Shown: positions 1-11,700 of the stretch, one piece after another
Position numbering within the stretch: the first letter of the stretch is position 1
Layout: every line of letters begins with the position of its first letter
NCBI GenBank assembly: GCA_963682055.1
Contig: OY821750.1
Span: 29,582,402 to 29,646,401 of the forward strand
Length of the DNA: 64,000 bases
From: Primula veris
Taxonomy: Eukaryota > Streptophyta > Magnoliopsida > Ericales > Primulaceae
Reading direction: 5' to 3'
Position numbers and translations under genes: made by a program
Notes under the pieces: generated by a model
Told to the model about the DNA's origin: nothing
Seen by the model: the letters and a program-made list of their open reading frames with translations, nothing else
Databases searched by the model: none

Positions 1-1989
1 ATGAGATAATGTTGCAATTGATTGACCTCAATCTTCTGTTAATACATGTTAATAGACTAGCTTGACAATAGGAGTTACTATTTCCTTAAACAAGGAACAT
101 ATAAGACAATATATTTTTAGAGATACAATCTTAATAAAAGGTGAAACCATAACTCCATATATTCAATCTAATTAAATCATTGCTGATTTGTAAACACATA
201 GATTGAATGAAAATATAAAGACATTGCATAATAAAAGAGATCTAGTTTTCACAATTAAAGGAACACTATCTTTTTAAACTAATCTCCATATATCTTTTAA
301 ACAATTTCCATTCTTTATCACTTTAATATTCTCAATAAATATAAACTGAATCTTTTTTTAAAAAAACATGTGAGAATTAGACAGAATCCTGTGTATTGCC
401 AGGTTGGAACTGTAGTTGTAACTGAAGTTGCAACCTCACCTGTAAACATTAAACTGCCTTAATTCTTAACAACCAGCTTGGATTACTTTGTTCAAACCAA
501 TTGACAATAAAGAATTAATAGGCCAGAAATATGGTCTTAACACCTCAACAAACAAAACGTGCTACAAATAAAACGAGAACTAATATAAGAATTCATGTGA
601 CACTACATTCACATGAGTAAACTCATCTTTTCCGAAAATGGAAATGAGAAGCTTCATTTCTATGTGGAAAGCATGTTATAAACGTCGCACTTTTTTTGTT
701 AATTGTCTTCTTTTTTGTTAATTGTTTCTTTATTTCTTACCTTGTTAACCAGTAACCACATGATAGAGAAAGAAGCGGCGTGTGCATGCTGGGAGGAAGC
801 TAAATACATATCATCGAGGTGACGACACCAGGAAAGAAAGTGGATATAGACACTTGGGGACAGCAACCCCCCTCACAAGCATGGTTCCGTCACTGGACGG
901 CATCGGCATAATTTTAAAAATTGTGATTTTTTTAAAATTTTTAACCATGTATTTTCACTCAAATATGTTTTAAACGATAATTTTGCACCCTTTGTTTTTT
1001 TTATTTCACTTAATTTAGTAGTAATTGTAAACTTGATACCCTAATGAACAATTCCTGACTTCGTCCCTGCCTACATCGGAAGAATATTATGTATGTCTTT
1101 TCGGAAACAAAAAACAGTGTGAGAATAAGGCTTGCATACATTACCAAGTCACACACACTTCATTTGTCAAATGATCAAATATTGATGCTTGATGCTTTGC
1201 TAATGAAAAATAAATAAATCCAAGCTAAAGTTAATTTATATTGACCAGAAATAGAATGATAGTATGACACTGGAATTTTGATTCTGATCTAAATGCTTGT
1301 TTGACTCTTGTTAAACTGGGTGTTTTTTAAAGCTTGCAATTAGAGGGTTAATTACACCAGCTGTTTTCATAGTGTTTGAGTGAAAGCTTTATGCAATCCC
1401 AGTTGTTTTATTTCAAACACTTTTGAGTCTCAATAGTTGAAGTAATTTGCAGCAATGACCACTAAGTCGATGACTATTTTAACTTTTTGACGACAATGTA
1501 AATTTACTCACCCTTTCGGGATCAAATATATCATTGCTAACACTGTAGGGACCAAATTGAAGTTTTTCTCAAACTTTTAGGTTCAATTTGATTTTTTGTA
1601 AGCTACCGGGATGCCGGGAAGCAATAGGTTGAATATTACAAAAATAAAAAATTTCCAAGTAAATTGACGGAAATTAGAAACAAGAATTAAAAAAACAGGA
1701 AACGCGGTTTTGATGACCCCATAACAATGCTATAGATCCATGGTGCTGAAGAACCTTTCTCCCTCACGAATTAGTTTATCGGTTTTGTTTTACCATTTCA
1801 TTTATTATTTCAAATTATCAAGAATGATAGATGTAGTTATTTATTTAATGCACCTTTAAAAACTTTTTAATTCCTTTATTTATTTCATCATGGCAAAAAA
1901 TAAATACCTTAATTTATACTTGATCCCTCATCCCTGTATTTCAACTTTTTTAGTCCAATTACTTGCTACTTAGTTAAAAATCTATTGAT
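1..1989. other. Gene-free AT-rich stretch with a degenerate transposon scar
   Basis: No convincing coding exon is visible; the short open frame at 782-973 has no recognisable content. Around 840-1075 there is a GC-richer patch containing a 'GGTTCCGTCACTGG' core followed by T-rich DNA and, at its end, a 'CTTCGTCCCTG' motif. Similar motifs recur near 10490-11070, 49336 and 53313-53518, so this is probably a remnant of one short non-autonomous transposon family. The rest shows nothing I can name. Confidence 0.4.
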
Positions 1990-2268
1990 ATGCTATATAT
2001 TTTGCGTATAGTAAACGACCCTTTTGTGATGAGAGCATGGGGAAAATCCTATCCTGAAAACAAGCACGTGAAGTTCTTCGGGGATGGGACCGCTAAATAT
2101 ACTTGCACATTAGGCCTCGACTTCGACATATCTGCCAGTGGAATCGGTACTATCCGGAGCAGGAGATATGCTATAGTCCTAGAGAATCTGACCATTAAGA
2201 TAGCAAATTTCGAAATCCATGGAAATCTAAGCAACTCCACAGCCGAGGAAATTCTCAAGGCTTTATGA
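1990..2268 (+). pseudogene. Peroxiredoxin-IIB (thioredoxin-dependent peroxidase) 3'-terminal fragment
   Basis: The frame from about 2008 to the stop at 2268 reads like the C-terminal half of type II peroxiredoxins: NDPFVMRAW, SYPENKHVKFFGDG, then TIRSRRYAIVLENL and the ending AEEILKAL. Type II Prx are about 162 aa cytosolic enzymes that reduce hydroperoxides with a peroxidatic Cys near residue 51 and a second Cys just before the NDPF motif. The N-terminal half with the peroxidatic Cys is absent upstream, and the position where the second Cys normally sits (ISVNDPF context) reads RIVNDPF without it. No acceptor-linked upstream exon was found. A likely 3' UTR follows, with AATAAA at 2532-2537, interrupted by a MITE at 2306. 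I infer a dead gene piece left by a truncated duplication; a distant upstream exon outside the window is possible but unlikely. Confidence 0.75.
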
Positions 2269-2305
2269 ATGTTTGATTAATTTGCTTAGTACAATAATTT
2301 GTCAG

Positions 2306-2496
2306 CACTACAAAATAATATTTGATTTAGTGAGAATAAAAAACTGTCATAAGTCTGTCACTAATTTAAAAAATTGTCACAAATCTGTCACAAATTGACT
2401 AAACTGTCACAAAACCGTCACAAAAATCGTCGCTAATAAGCTCGTAACAAAAAATATCGTTACTAATCCCGTCGTTATTTGAGCAGTTTTTTGTAG
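2306..2496. mobile_element. CACTA-like MITE with internal TGTCAC repeats
   Basis: It starts CACTACAAAATA and ends in TTTTTTGTAG, an imperfect inverted terminal pair of the type seen in CACTA (En/Spm) elements. The body holds several copies of a CTGTCACAAA-like unit, resembling the subterminal repeats of that superfamily. It encodes no protein and splits the presumed 3' UTR of the peroxiredoxin fragment. A clean 3-bp target duplication is not visible, so the outer ends are approximate. Confidence 0.55.
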
Positions 2497-2531
2497 GTTT
2501 GGTTTTGTACTATTTGTGTTCATGTTATTGG

Positions 2532-2537
2532 AATAAA
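2532..2537 (+). terminator. Polyadenylation signal of the peroxiredoxin relic
   Basis: AATAAA lies 264 bases past the stop of the peroxiredoxin fragment, or about 70 bases once the inserted MITE is subtracted, which is the normal spacing for a plant 3' UTR. Assignment by position only. Confidence 0.35.
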
Positions 2538-3401
2538 GTACGAAGACATTTGAATTGCTAATGTTTTCTTTTTGGGAAAGTAACTACAATATGTTTGTAA
2601 CTCTGGATTTTTCTTAAGGAACTGCAATGGTAATGGTCTTGAATCTTGAGCATTTAATGATTGTTGAACTATAATATAAATGAATATAAGTTCCATTCAG
2701 TTTCCTATTTGGTTCGGTTTTTCGTCCATCACTTTTGAAACCGAAACATGTGTAACTTTTCTAATTTCTACTGCCTTATTTCTTTTAAAAAGAACTAGCA
2801 AGAAAGCCTCGTCCAAGGGAGGGAGCCTTCGGTGTTAATGTATTTACTTATCAAGACACAGTAGTTCTTTTATTCCAATCGATTTTTGTTACGCAACTGA
2901 CATAGCCGAATATTTTACAATTGTTATCTAAGTTGTCATGGTTGACGGAGACTTATAAGTTATGACACTGAAATCGGTAAACATTGCCTTCTCTCTTATG
3001 CATACGTGTTATGGTAAATATTTTCCTTCTAAATTAATATTTATTATGATAAAAATCCTCACTATTTTTTTTATTATAATGAAAAAAAAATAAAGCTTTT
3101 ATTGGTCGTTACAAATTTAAATATAAAAAATTGATCGCTAACAAATTAGTAAATGATTTAATTTACTATTTTTTAATGTGTGTGCCTAGCAAGACCCGAC
3201 ACTTAAATATTTTATTTTATTCCAACCGACCGATCTTGGTTTCTCTACTAAATTCATAGCTAAATGTAATCAGAAAGAAAATTAAAAATTATTTTCAAGT
3301 TGTCATGGTTGAAATAGGCCGGCTTTTGTTACATATAAATAACAAATTGACATTTGATACACCAATTTGAAATGAACATACCCACTCTCTTGATTATTAG
3401 G

Positions 3402-3541
3402 TGAATAATATTGAATTCTAAACTTGTGCAATATTGAATTAAAATAGTTGCAAATTGAATAAAAGTTTATTATTAGGTGAATATTGAATTCTAAACTTGT
3501 GAAATATCAAACTAAAACAGTTGCAAATTGAATAAAAGTAC
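3402..3541. repeat. Two-copy tandem repeat of about 70 bp
   Basis: Two adjacent copies share GAATTCTAAACTTGTG, then a variable patch and GTTGCAAATTGAATAAAAG. The first runs from about 3402 to 3470 and the second from about 3473 to 3541. No coding content. Around them (2540-6330) I see only AT-rich intergenic DNA with simple A/T tracts. Confidence 0.6.
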
Positions 3542-6309
3542 TCCGGATAAAGTGACAAAATCATCTAGATATTCAGTAATTTATTACTTTTAATGATATG
3601 AGTCATCTAATTTGTTCTTTTTTAAAAACTTGGAAATAAACCGTGTTAATGCAAAAAAAAAAGATTATATAAATATTATACTAAATATGGGGTCTATTTT
3701 TTATTTGGAGGTCGAGTGGATTGAATATGTAATTTGATAAGTGGCAAAACATTAAGCACAGATGTCACAGTTGGTCAAGTGGACGGGCTATGTCACAACC
3801 ATGTGATTTTAGCTTTTTAAAATGACGGACCAAATGACCAAAACCAAAGCTCAAAACGGGAGTTAGTATATATATATAAATGTATACACTACAGTTTATG
3901 GAGAATTAAGTTATGGAGCTCGTCGAGTTATTATGTTACCTTAAATAAATTTGAAGTTTATAAGTGAGGAAGGACCAATATGATAATATTAAGTTGTTTG
4001 TTTTGTGACACCGTTTTCGATCTCCAAACCGTTAAATTTTAGCAGTCGTGCCTCCTACTTCTTAGACAACAGTCATTCCCACTCACCTAAAAGTGATTGC
4101 TAAACCAAATAATACTAACTTGCCACAAATTATCCTATATATATATAAGAAAGTTGAGAGATATGTTTTTTAAATTTTAGTGGGTGTCACTTTGCTCATT
4201 TTAAACATAATATATGATTATTTTGTAAATCGATTAATTTAAGGGTAAATTTGCAAATTTATGTTTCAACATGCCTCACATCATATCATACTATATATAT
4301 ATAACTCAAACCAAGAAAAAGTGAGCCTACCAAATTTTAACCATTTTTTCAAAAATGTTCATACTTTTTTTTTACTAATTACTTATTTACATTTATTTAA
4401 TTCAAAATATAAAAAACACACAAAAATTATTATCTTTTCAAAACAATTATAATATTATACCAAACAAAATCGTTTTACGAGTATTTTGTATAACAAAAAT
4501 ATTATTTTACTCATTATTTCTAATTTAATATATTCATTCAATCATTATAATTTTTAAAAATTTATTTATCCGAATCATGTATATATATACTAGTAATCGT
4601 GCCCCACGCATTGCGTGTGCGGCGCACAATAAAAATATAGAAAATATGTATAGTTATGATATAAATATGTGAATAATACAAAAAAAACATAGTTTAAGAT
4701 TTAAAAGAATTTTTGGTTGTTAAAGAGGGATAAATAGTTTTATTAGTTTTTAATTTTTATATTTTTATGGGAGTATGATATTATTATAATTAATATAAAG
4801 GTGTAGGCGTATTTTTAGAAAAAAAAAGGCTAAATTGGACAGACTCATTTGACTTGGATTGTGTTATTATAATAGAATGATATACTACGCGTCGTGGTAA
4901 CAATTACTAGTAAAGTATACCGTAGAATAATAGTATATTTGGTTATATTTGTAAGGTAATGTTTTGGTCATATTATCGTTTTTTTCATATGTATTTGTAA
5001 AAAAAATTGATTTTTTTAAATCAACTTTTTATTTTATTTGTAAAGTTTTTGTTCAAAAAATATGCAAATTTTGACTTTTTTTTTTAGTTTTTTTTTGGTA
5101 TTTATTGCTTGTTTTGACAATTTATAAAATAGTAATATTAATAAATATAAAAAGTTAAAATTTACAGATTTTTTAGACAAACACTTTAAAAATAAAATAA
5201 AATTTTAAAAAATCGAAAAAGAATTACGGATATATACTATTATTTATGCGAACAGTTCTTATGAAGAATTGAAACAAATAATTATAAAAATACCTTATAA
5301 TTTTTTAAAATATTAAAACCACACACAAATAATAGTTACACGGATTTTAAAAAAAACCAATTACAAAACAATTCAAAATTCCATTAATTCAAAAACAGTG
5401 TACGGTTGAACCTCACATTAAAAAAAGTTCTTCTCTCTATAGTTATTCCGTTAATTTAATAGCATGTAAGTTAATTACAACTTATATATTATTATGTTAT
5501 ACACGTTATTAACATAATTAACTATGATTTTTTCTACATGATGATCATACATATTATAACATATCGAGGGTATGTCGAAACACATACATTAACCTATGCG
5601 GAAGGGCGGTGGAACTTAAACCGGACATGATAGTTCAGTTCGGATGACGGATGTAGATCGTCGGAGTGGAGACTTGAGTTTCTTCTCCTTAACCTATCAC
5701 TACACTACTTTATGTGTTGTTTATGTGTGTATGTTTTTGACACAAATTGAGATGGTATTGTGTCCTTTATATAGGTAGGAGGAGGACCCGAGACTCTTCA
5801 TATACTTTCGATCTCTACCGTCCATCAAGGTACGATCAATCTCAACCGATCATTATGGTGGAAATGTAGAGTTTCTTAACTCACAAATTTATGTTTAAAT
5901 CATAAATTACATAACTTATGGAATGTATATGGACCACCTTAATGAGAAATATTTATTCTATTTTTAATGAATTAATATTTATAAAAGAATTATAAATAAT
6001 TCTTACATAGCAAACCTTACCTAAATAAATTCAAATCTCTTTCATGCAAAGGATTAATTCCAAAATTCTATGTCTTGGTCAACCTTTTGCTTGGTTAAAA
6101 GTTAATCTGTTTTTATTTATTTAATGTAATGTATATCGAATTTACCATCAATAAATTCCTAAGTTATATTAAGAGATAAAGTAACTTTTAGGATTGGTTT
6201 TGGCTGTCAACAAGGAGGTATAAAGTAATTTTATGTAAGAATCAATAAAAAGTTTGAAATTTTTATATATTATATTCACATATGTAAAAATAATTATATG
6301 AACCCGATT

Positions 6310-6716
6310 CACTATTATTTAAATTGTGTCAAACAATATATTTTTTAGTTTTAATTTTGAATTAATTTTAGGTTAGATATTTTTGGGTTCATTAACATGC
6401 TTTAAGTTTTAGTATTTTTTAATTTAGATATTTTTGGGTTCATTAATAAGTGTTAGATTTTTAGTATGTGACACACCCTAAATAATAGTGGACTAGATTA
6501 CGGAAGTGTTAATCGTTCGGTGTTCATTGCAAAGTGTACTATTATTTAGTGTGTGTCAACCAATAATATTTTTTAATTTTAATTTTGAATTAATTTTAGT
6601 CTATATATTTTTGGATTCATTAACATGTGTTAGATTTTTAGTATTTTTTAGTTTTAATTTTAAATTAATTTTAAAATATATATTTTTGGATTCATTAATA
6701 TGTGACAGTAATATTA
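6310..6716. repeat. Degenerate tandem repeat array, AT-rich
   Basis: A block containing 'TATATTTTTGGATTCATTAA' plus a run of TTTTAATTTTGAATTAATTTT recurs four times (about 6337-6410, 6411-6470, 6565-6640, 6641-6716). At a higher level, the segment beginning ACTATTATTTA...TGTGTCAA occurs at about 6310 and 6539, so the array looks like a duplicated dimer. The open frame over this area is a by-product of the repeat. Confidence 0.6.
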
Positions 6717-7488
6717 ATGGTTCTGCGTACATTCCAACCCATTAAAACCAAAATATAAAACCAAAACGAGGGCATGGAAAAATGGATCCTAATATTTTTA
6801 TAATTGTAAAGTATAGGAGTTGACCGACAGACATAGTGTGGCCTCACTCGCTAGTACTCCTTCCCTAACTAAATAAATAAATATCTACTATTTCATATTA
6901 ATTTATTTCAAAATAAGTGTCTGTTTTTCTAATTTATCAATAAAAAAAATAATTAAATTAATATAATATCCTTAAATACTACAATAAATACATTTCAAAA
7001 ATTAACAATAATAATTATTTAATTTAAATTAGCACTGTATTTAAATTTGTAGAGCATCTACAATACTGTTGTTATCTCTATTGTTAACTAAAAATGTTAG
7101 CTAACAATGCAATTTTGTCTCCCCATTAGTTGTGTTAAATTGTGTGTTAACTTTATAAATGTTAAAAACATTGTTAAAAATAACAATATTTTTAATTGTT
7201 ATTACTTGATGACATGACAAAAAAATATATACACACCCATAATTAACTCTTATTTCTCAGGTATATATTTTCTATCTCTATCATACTCCTATTTATTTTT
7301 TCCCAACACATATCCATACTACTATATTTTGAATAATTAATTTTTAGTTAAAATAGATAACATTATTAAAGTTAAAACTAATTTGTGTGTTTAACTTAAT
7401 ATACATATGTGTTATTTAATACAATTTTTTAAACTATGTGTCGAATTAATAACTCGTTTACCGTATTTACCGAAATAGAAGGAGGGAG

Positions 7489-8640
7489 GGGGAGTTCTTT
7501 TTTTACATAGTCTAATTGATGAAAACTATAAGGGACGTGGGATCTCTACGTGGCTGAATTTTTTTTTTGTTTTTTTTGTTTTTTTTTTCTTCTCTGAGTA
7601 GTGCAGTGCTGCGAAATTAATTGTTTTTTTTTTTCTTCGTTTGTTATGTTATTTCATTTTAATATATAAAAAAAAAATTGTTCAATTTTACTCAAAAACT
7701 TTCATAATTTTATCCAAAAAAACCCTAACCATCAACCATCAAATTCATTCGTATATCAAATTAATATATTTTTTTATCAAATCAACATCACTCTACCACT
7801 ACAATTATCCCTAATTTTAACCAAAAAAAAAATCTCTTCCAATTTAACAAAAAAAAAAAAAACTTTTCCAATTTTACCCAAAAAAAACCTCTAACCATCA
7901 ATCATCAAACTCCTTCATATATCAAATTAATATATTTTTTTCTCAAATAAACATCACTCTACCACTACATTTATCCCTAATTTTACCCACAAAAAAAAAC
8001 ATATCCCAATTTACCAAAATAAAACATCCCCCAATTTTACAAAAAAATAAACTCTAAACATCAACCACCAAACTACTTCCTATATCAAATTAATATCATT
8101 TTTTTTTCTGAAGTATTGATAACAATTATAATATTTGGGGAATGGATATTAATTTATCTCCTCCGGATAATACTCCCCAAAACACACGATTGGGTGTTTT
8201 GGAAAGTATTATCCGGAGGTGATAAATTAAAATCCATTACCCAAATATTATAATTGTTATTCATACTTCAGAAAAATAAAGTGATATTAATTTAATATAG
8301 GAAATAGTTTGGTGGTTGATGGTTAAACTTTATTTTTTTGTAAAATTGGGGGATGTTTTATTTTGGTAAATTGGGATAAGTTTTTTTTTTGGTAAAATTA
8401 GGGATAAATGTAGTGGTAGAGTGATGTTTATTTGAGAAAAAAATATATTAATTTGATATATGAAGGAATTTGATGGTTGATGGTTAGGGTTTTTTTTGGA
8501 TAAAATTATAAAAGTTTTTGAGTAAAATTGAACAATTTTTTTTTTATATATTAAAATGAAATAACAAGAAAAAAAAAATTAAAAAAAAAAATTCAGCCAC
8601 GTCCCACGTCCCACGTCCCTTATACTTCTCAGGAACTCCC
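7489..8640. repeat. About 1.15-kb imperfect inverted repeat (foldback element) upstream of CDKF;1
   Basis: The left outer end (GGGGAGTTC, then AAGGGACGTGG and ACGTGGCTGAATT at 7531-7560) is matched in reverse by the right outer end (AATTCAGCCACGT, CCACGTCCCTTAT, GAACTCCCC at 8591-8640). The centre lies near 8187, where GGATAATACTCCCCAAAACA meets its near-complement around an 'ACGATTG' turn. Both arms carry T-rich units with ATCACTCTACCACTACA or its complement. The left arm has an extra copy of one unit (7681-7850 and 7851-8040) that the right arm lacks, so the arms differ in length. No coding potential. Best read as a large non-autonomous foldback element or MITE. Confidence 0.8.
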
Positions 8641-8754
8641 CAGGAGGGAGTATATATTAATACTGTGGAGTAAATCAAAATCTTACTCTCTCTCTCTAAA
8701 CCATAATCTTCCCCAAACCAAAGCCCTAAAAACTCCCTAACAAAATCAGAAAAA
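8641..8754 (+). promoter_or_regulatory. Core promoter and 5' UTR of CDKF;1
   Basis: A TATA-like GTATATATTAAT lies at 8650-8661. It is followed by a CT-rich patch (TTACTCTCTCTCTCT, 8684-8698), common at plant start regions, and an A-rich leader up to the ATG at 8755. The large inverted repeat ends right at this promoter, so little independent upstream sequence is left close to the gene. Start site inferred, not shown. Confidence 0.5.
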
Positions 8755-11700
8755 ATGGAAAACGAAAACCCACCTCCGAAAAGCTGGTCAATCCACACAC
8801 GAACCGAAATAACATCAAAATACAAAATAACTTCTCAAATCGGCTCTGGCGCCTACTCCACCGTCTACTCCGCCATCCGCCATGTGGATAACCTCCACGT
8901 GGCACTTAAAGAGGTTCATCACTATCCATCCGCTCTCCGAGAGATCCAATCCTTACAAACCCTTGCCACGTCTACCTCACCGTCTTCGTTACCTGTTAGT
9001 GTTATTCTATCGATTTTCTTTGTTTTCATTAATAACCCACCAATTGGTGAATTTCACAGTTTTGACACTAAAAAAGTAGTCTTTATTTCATGAAAATTAA
9101 TACTCCCTCCGTCCGTTCCCAATTAATTGTCCACTACGAAACTACGTGCAATTTTGACCGGCTTATAACATGTATCAAAATTGTCAGAATGAAAATTTTC
9201 AAAAGTTAATCATATAGTTCAAACATTTAATTATATGTTTTACTTTTGAAAATTTTCATTTCGACAATTTTGATTCATGTTATAATCCGGTCAAAAGTGC
9301 ACGTAATTTCGTAGAAGACAATTAATTGGGAACGGAGGGAGTAGTAAAAATAAATAAACACTGTTTTTGTCCACCACTACCATTCCGCTCTCCGAGAGAT
9401 CCAAGCTTTACGAACCCTTGACACGTCGTCGTCGACTCGTAGTCAGAGGTTGAGTTATTATGTTTCATTAAAGTTTCAGAGTTTTCGTTGATAACCCCTT
9501 GTTTTAAAAAGATTACAAATTTGCTTCAAAAAGTATAACAAACTTGCCGTTTAGGCCCAATCAATTGACACTATTGCCGGTTTTGACCCTGCATACCCTT
9601 TCTGCCACGTCATCATCAATTTTCGTTAGATGATAATGTTGTGGAGTTGGTTGAGTTTTTCTGTTTCATTAAATAAACCATTATTTATTTTCCGTTACTT
9701 GTGTAATTTAGTGTGAATTAGCTACCAAAGAACTAGGATTAGCGGGTAGTGTTTGAAACCGACTTGTTTTATAGCGTATGTATATATTGCTCTAATTATG
9801 ATAATAATGTGTGTTTTTATTGATTAAAATAGCTTGTTAGTTACATGTGGTATTTAGGTAATTAGTATGAAACTAAGAATTAGAGCAGATTATTATACTT
9901 AAACTTGCTAGTGCATAATTCTTGGAAAATCACAGATTAATTTGTTACTAGTAGAAAGTATTTTTTTTAAGTGTAAACTGAAACTATAGCGGAGTATGTC
10001 TTATATAAGATTGCAAAATAAGTTTTATTAGTGTTAAGAGTAAGTTTAGTATGAGATTGAAAATTAAATCTATGTTTTTTAAAATATAACATATCTGATT
10101 CAATACGCATAACAAATTTGTTTTTTTTTTGACCCAATCGATTGACAATCTTGACGGTTTTAACCCTGCAGGTCCTCTCCGCCACATCGTCATCGTTGGT
10201 GGGGGAGGAAGAGAGTAGTAATGTGGTGAGGATGATTGAGTTCTTTTGGAGGGAGGACGAGGACGCGGTGTTGGTTCTGGAGCTGTTGAGGAGTGATTTG
10301 GGGGCGGTGGTGGAGGAGGGGAGGAGGAGAGAGGGGGGGATCGGGGTTGGGGAGGCCAAGGGCTGGGTCGTCCAGGTTTTTTATTTATTTTTCTATTTGT
10401 TCGGTTTCATGAAATTTTATGTTATGTTTTAAGGTTGTAAGTGCAGATATGAATTGGTTGGTTACAATTTTAATACTCCGGCGGAACTAGGCTTTGTATA
10501 TGTGATAAGCTGAATTCATTGACGTGCTGGCGCCTTTTTACACCTAAGCCACACCTAAGTCATACAGTTTTTTGGATGTCTAGTTAAATTTGTCCGAAAA
10601 AATTCATGACATGCGGAAAAAAACACGTAAAAATTTCAAAATCCGAACCATGTCATAATAAAAGATAAGTTTTGTCTTTTACCATAGACCACCAAATATA
10701 ATAGGATCTTCTTGTATTGTATCGAGAAAAAAACAACTTTGTTCTGAAATAGAAAACGAAACTATATTTTTCCGTTTGTAACTATGTGTATGAATTATGT
10801 GTATCTTTATTTGTTTGTTACTATGAGGGGGTGCTCAAAGGTTATATGGTCAACAACTTTTCGGTAAAAGATTAAACTTTTTCATCAAAGTTTATTAAAA
10901 TGATACAGTCCCTGGCTGTCAAACGGTTCAAACTGTATGTGAATTTATTTCATAGCATGGTAGGGGAAGCGCTAAGGTTTTAATCAAAATATTTTTTTGT
11001 CTTTTTTTGTTAATATGGGAGAGGCTACAGCCTCAACTACCTCCACCTAGTTGCTTCCCGTCCCTCTGTTCTATTTTTTTTTGGACATTCGCAAAATACA
11101 ATCTCACTATATTGTTTCACAAATGTACATTTGCCCTAAATCTATTTAGACAATGACAAACAAGTCATTATGATTGTTTGATTAATATCTGAAGAACCTT
11201 GGTTGATTGCAGATTATAAGCTCTGCTTAAGATGCGGACTCTTACAAGATGAGCTTTCTTGGTCTTTTGTCCTAGAAGCTATAAGCTGGATGAACTTGCT
11301 TTTTTAAAACCTCAAAATTCCAGCTTATTTGCTTGACGTTGCAACCAAACTAGGCCTTAATTAGTATGCATAATTACTATAGGAAGGAATGGATCATGCA
11401 GGTCTTTCTTCTTTTAGAAATATTTAGTGCCTTGAAACAAAAAAGAAAATTTGTGTTGGGTGTTGATCAGTTGACCAAACTGTATGTGCTATACAGGTGT
11501 TGGCAGCGGTGGAGGCGTGTCATAGGAATGGAATTATGCATAGGGATTTGAAGCCATCGAATATTTTGGTTTCGGCTGAGGGTGTTGTCAAATTGGCTGA
11601 TTTTGGACAGGTGTTTCTCGACTATCTTTTATAAATTGAACATGGCATATGTGATTAAATTGAAATTCAACTGCTATTTCATGAAATAGAAAAGCAGAGT

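Noticed and set aside
4590..4630. Possible Helitron or other element terminus (TACTAGTAATCGTGCCCCACGCATTGCGTGTGCGGCGC)
   Set aside because: The short hairpin-like GC block after TATATATATACTAGTA resembles known dicot transposon ends, but no partner end, CTRR terminus or coding sequence was found, so no element can be delimited.
5560..5900. Possible solo LTR with a TCCTTTATATAGG TATA-like box
   Set aside because: The GC-richer patch and TATA-like motif look LTR-like, but I could not find TG...CA borders, a target duplication or a second copy in the window.
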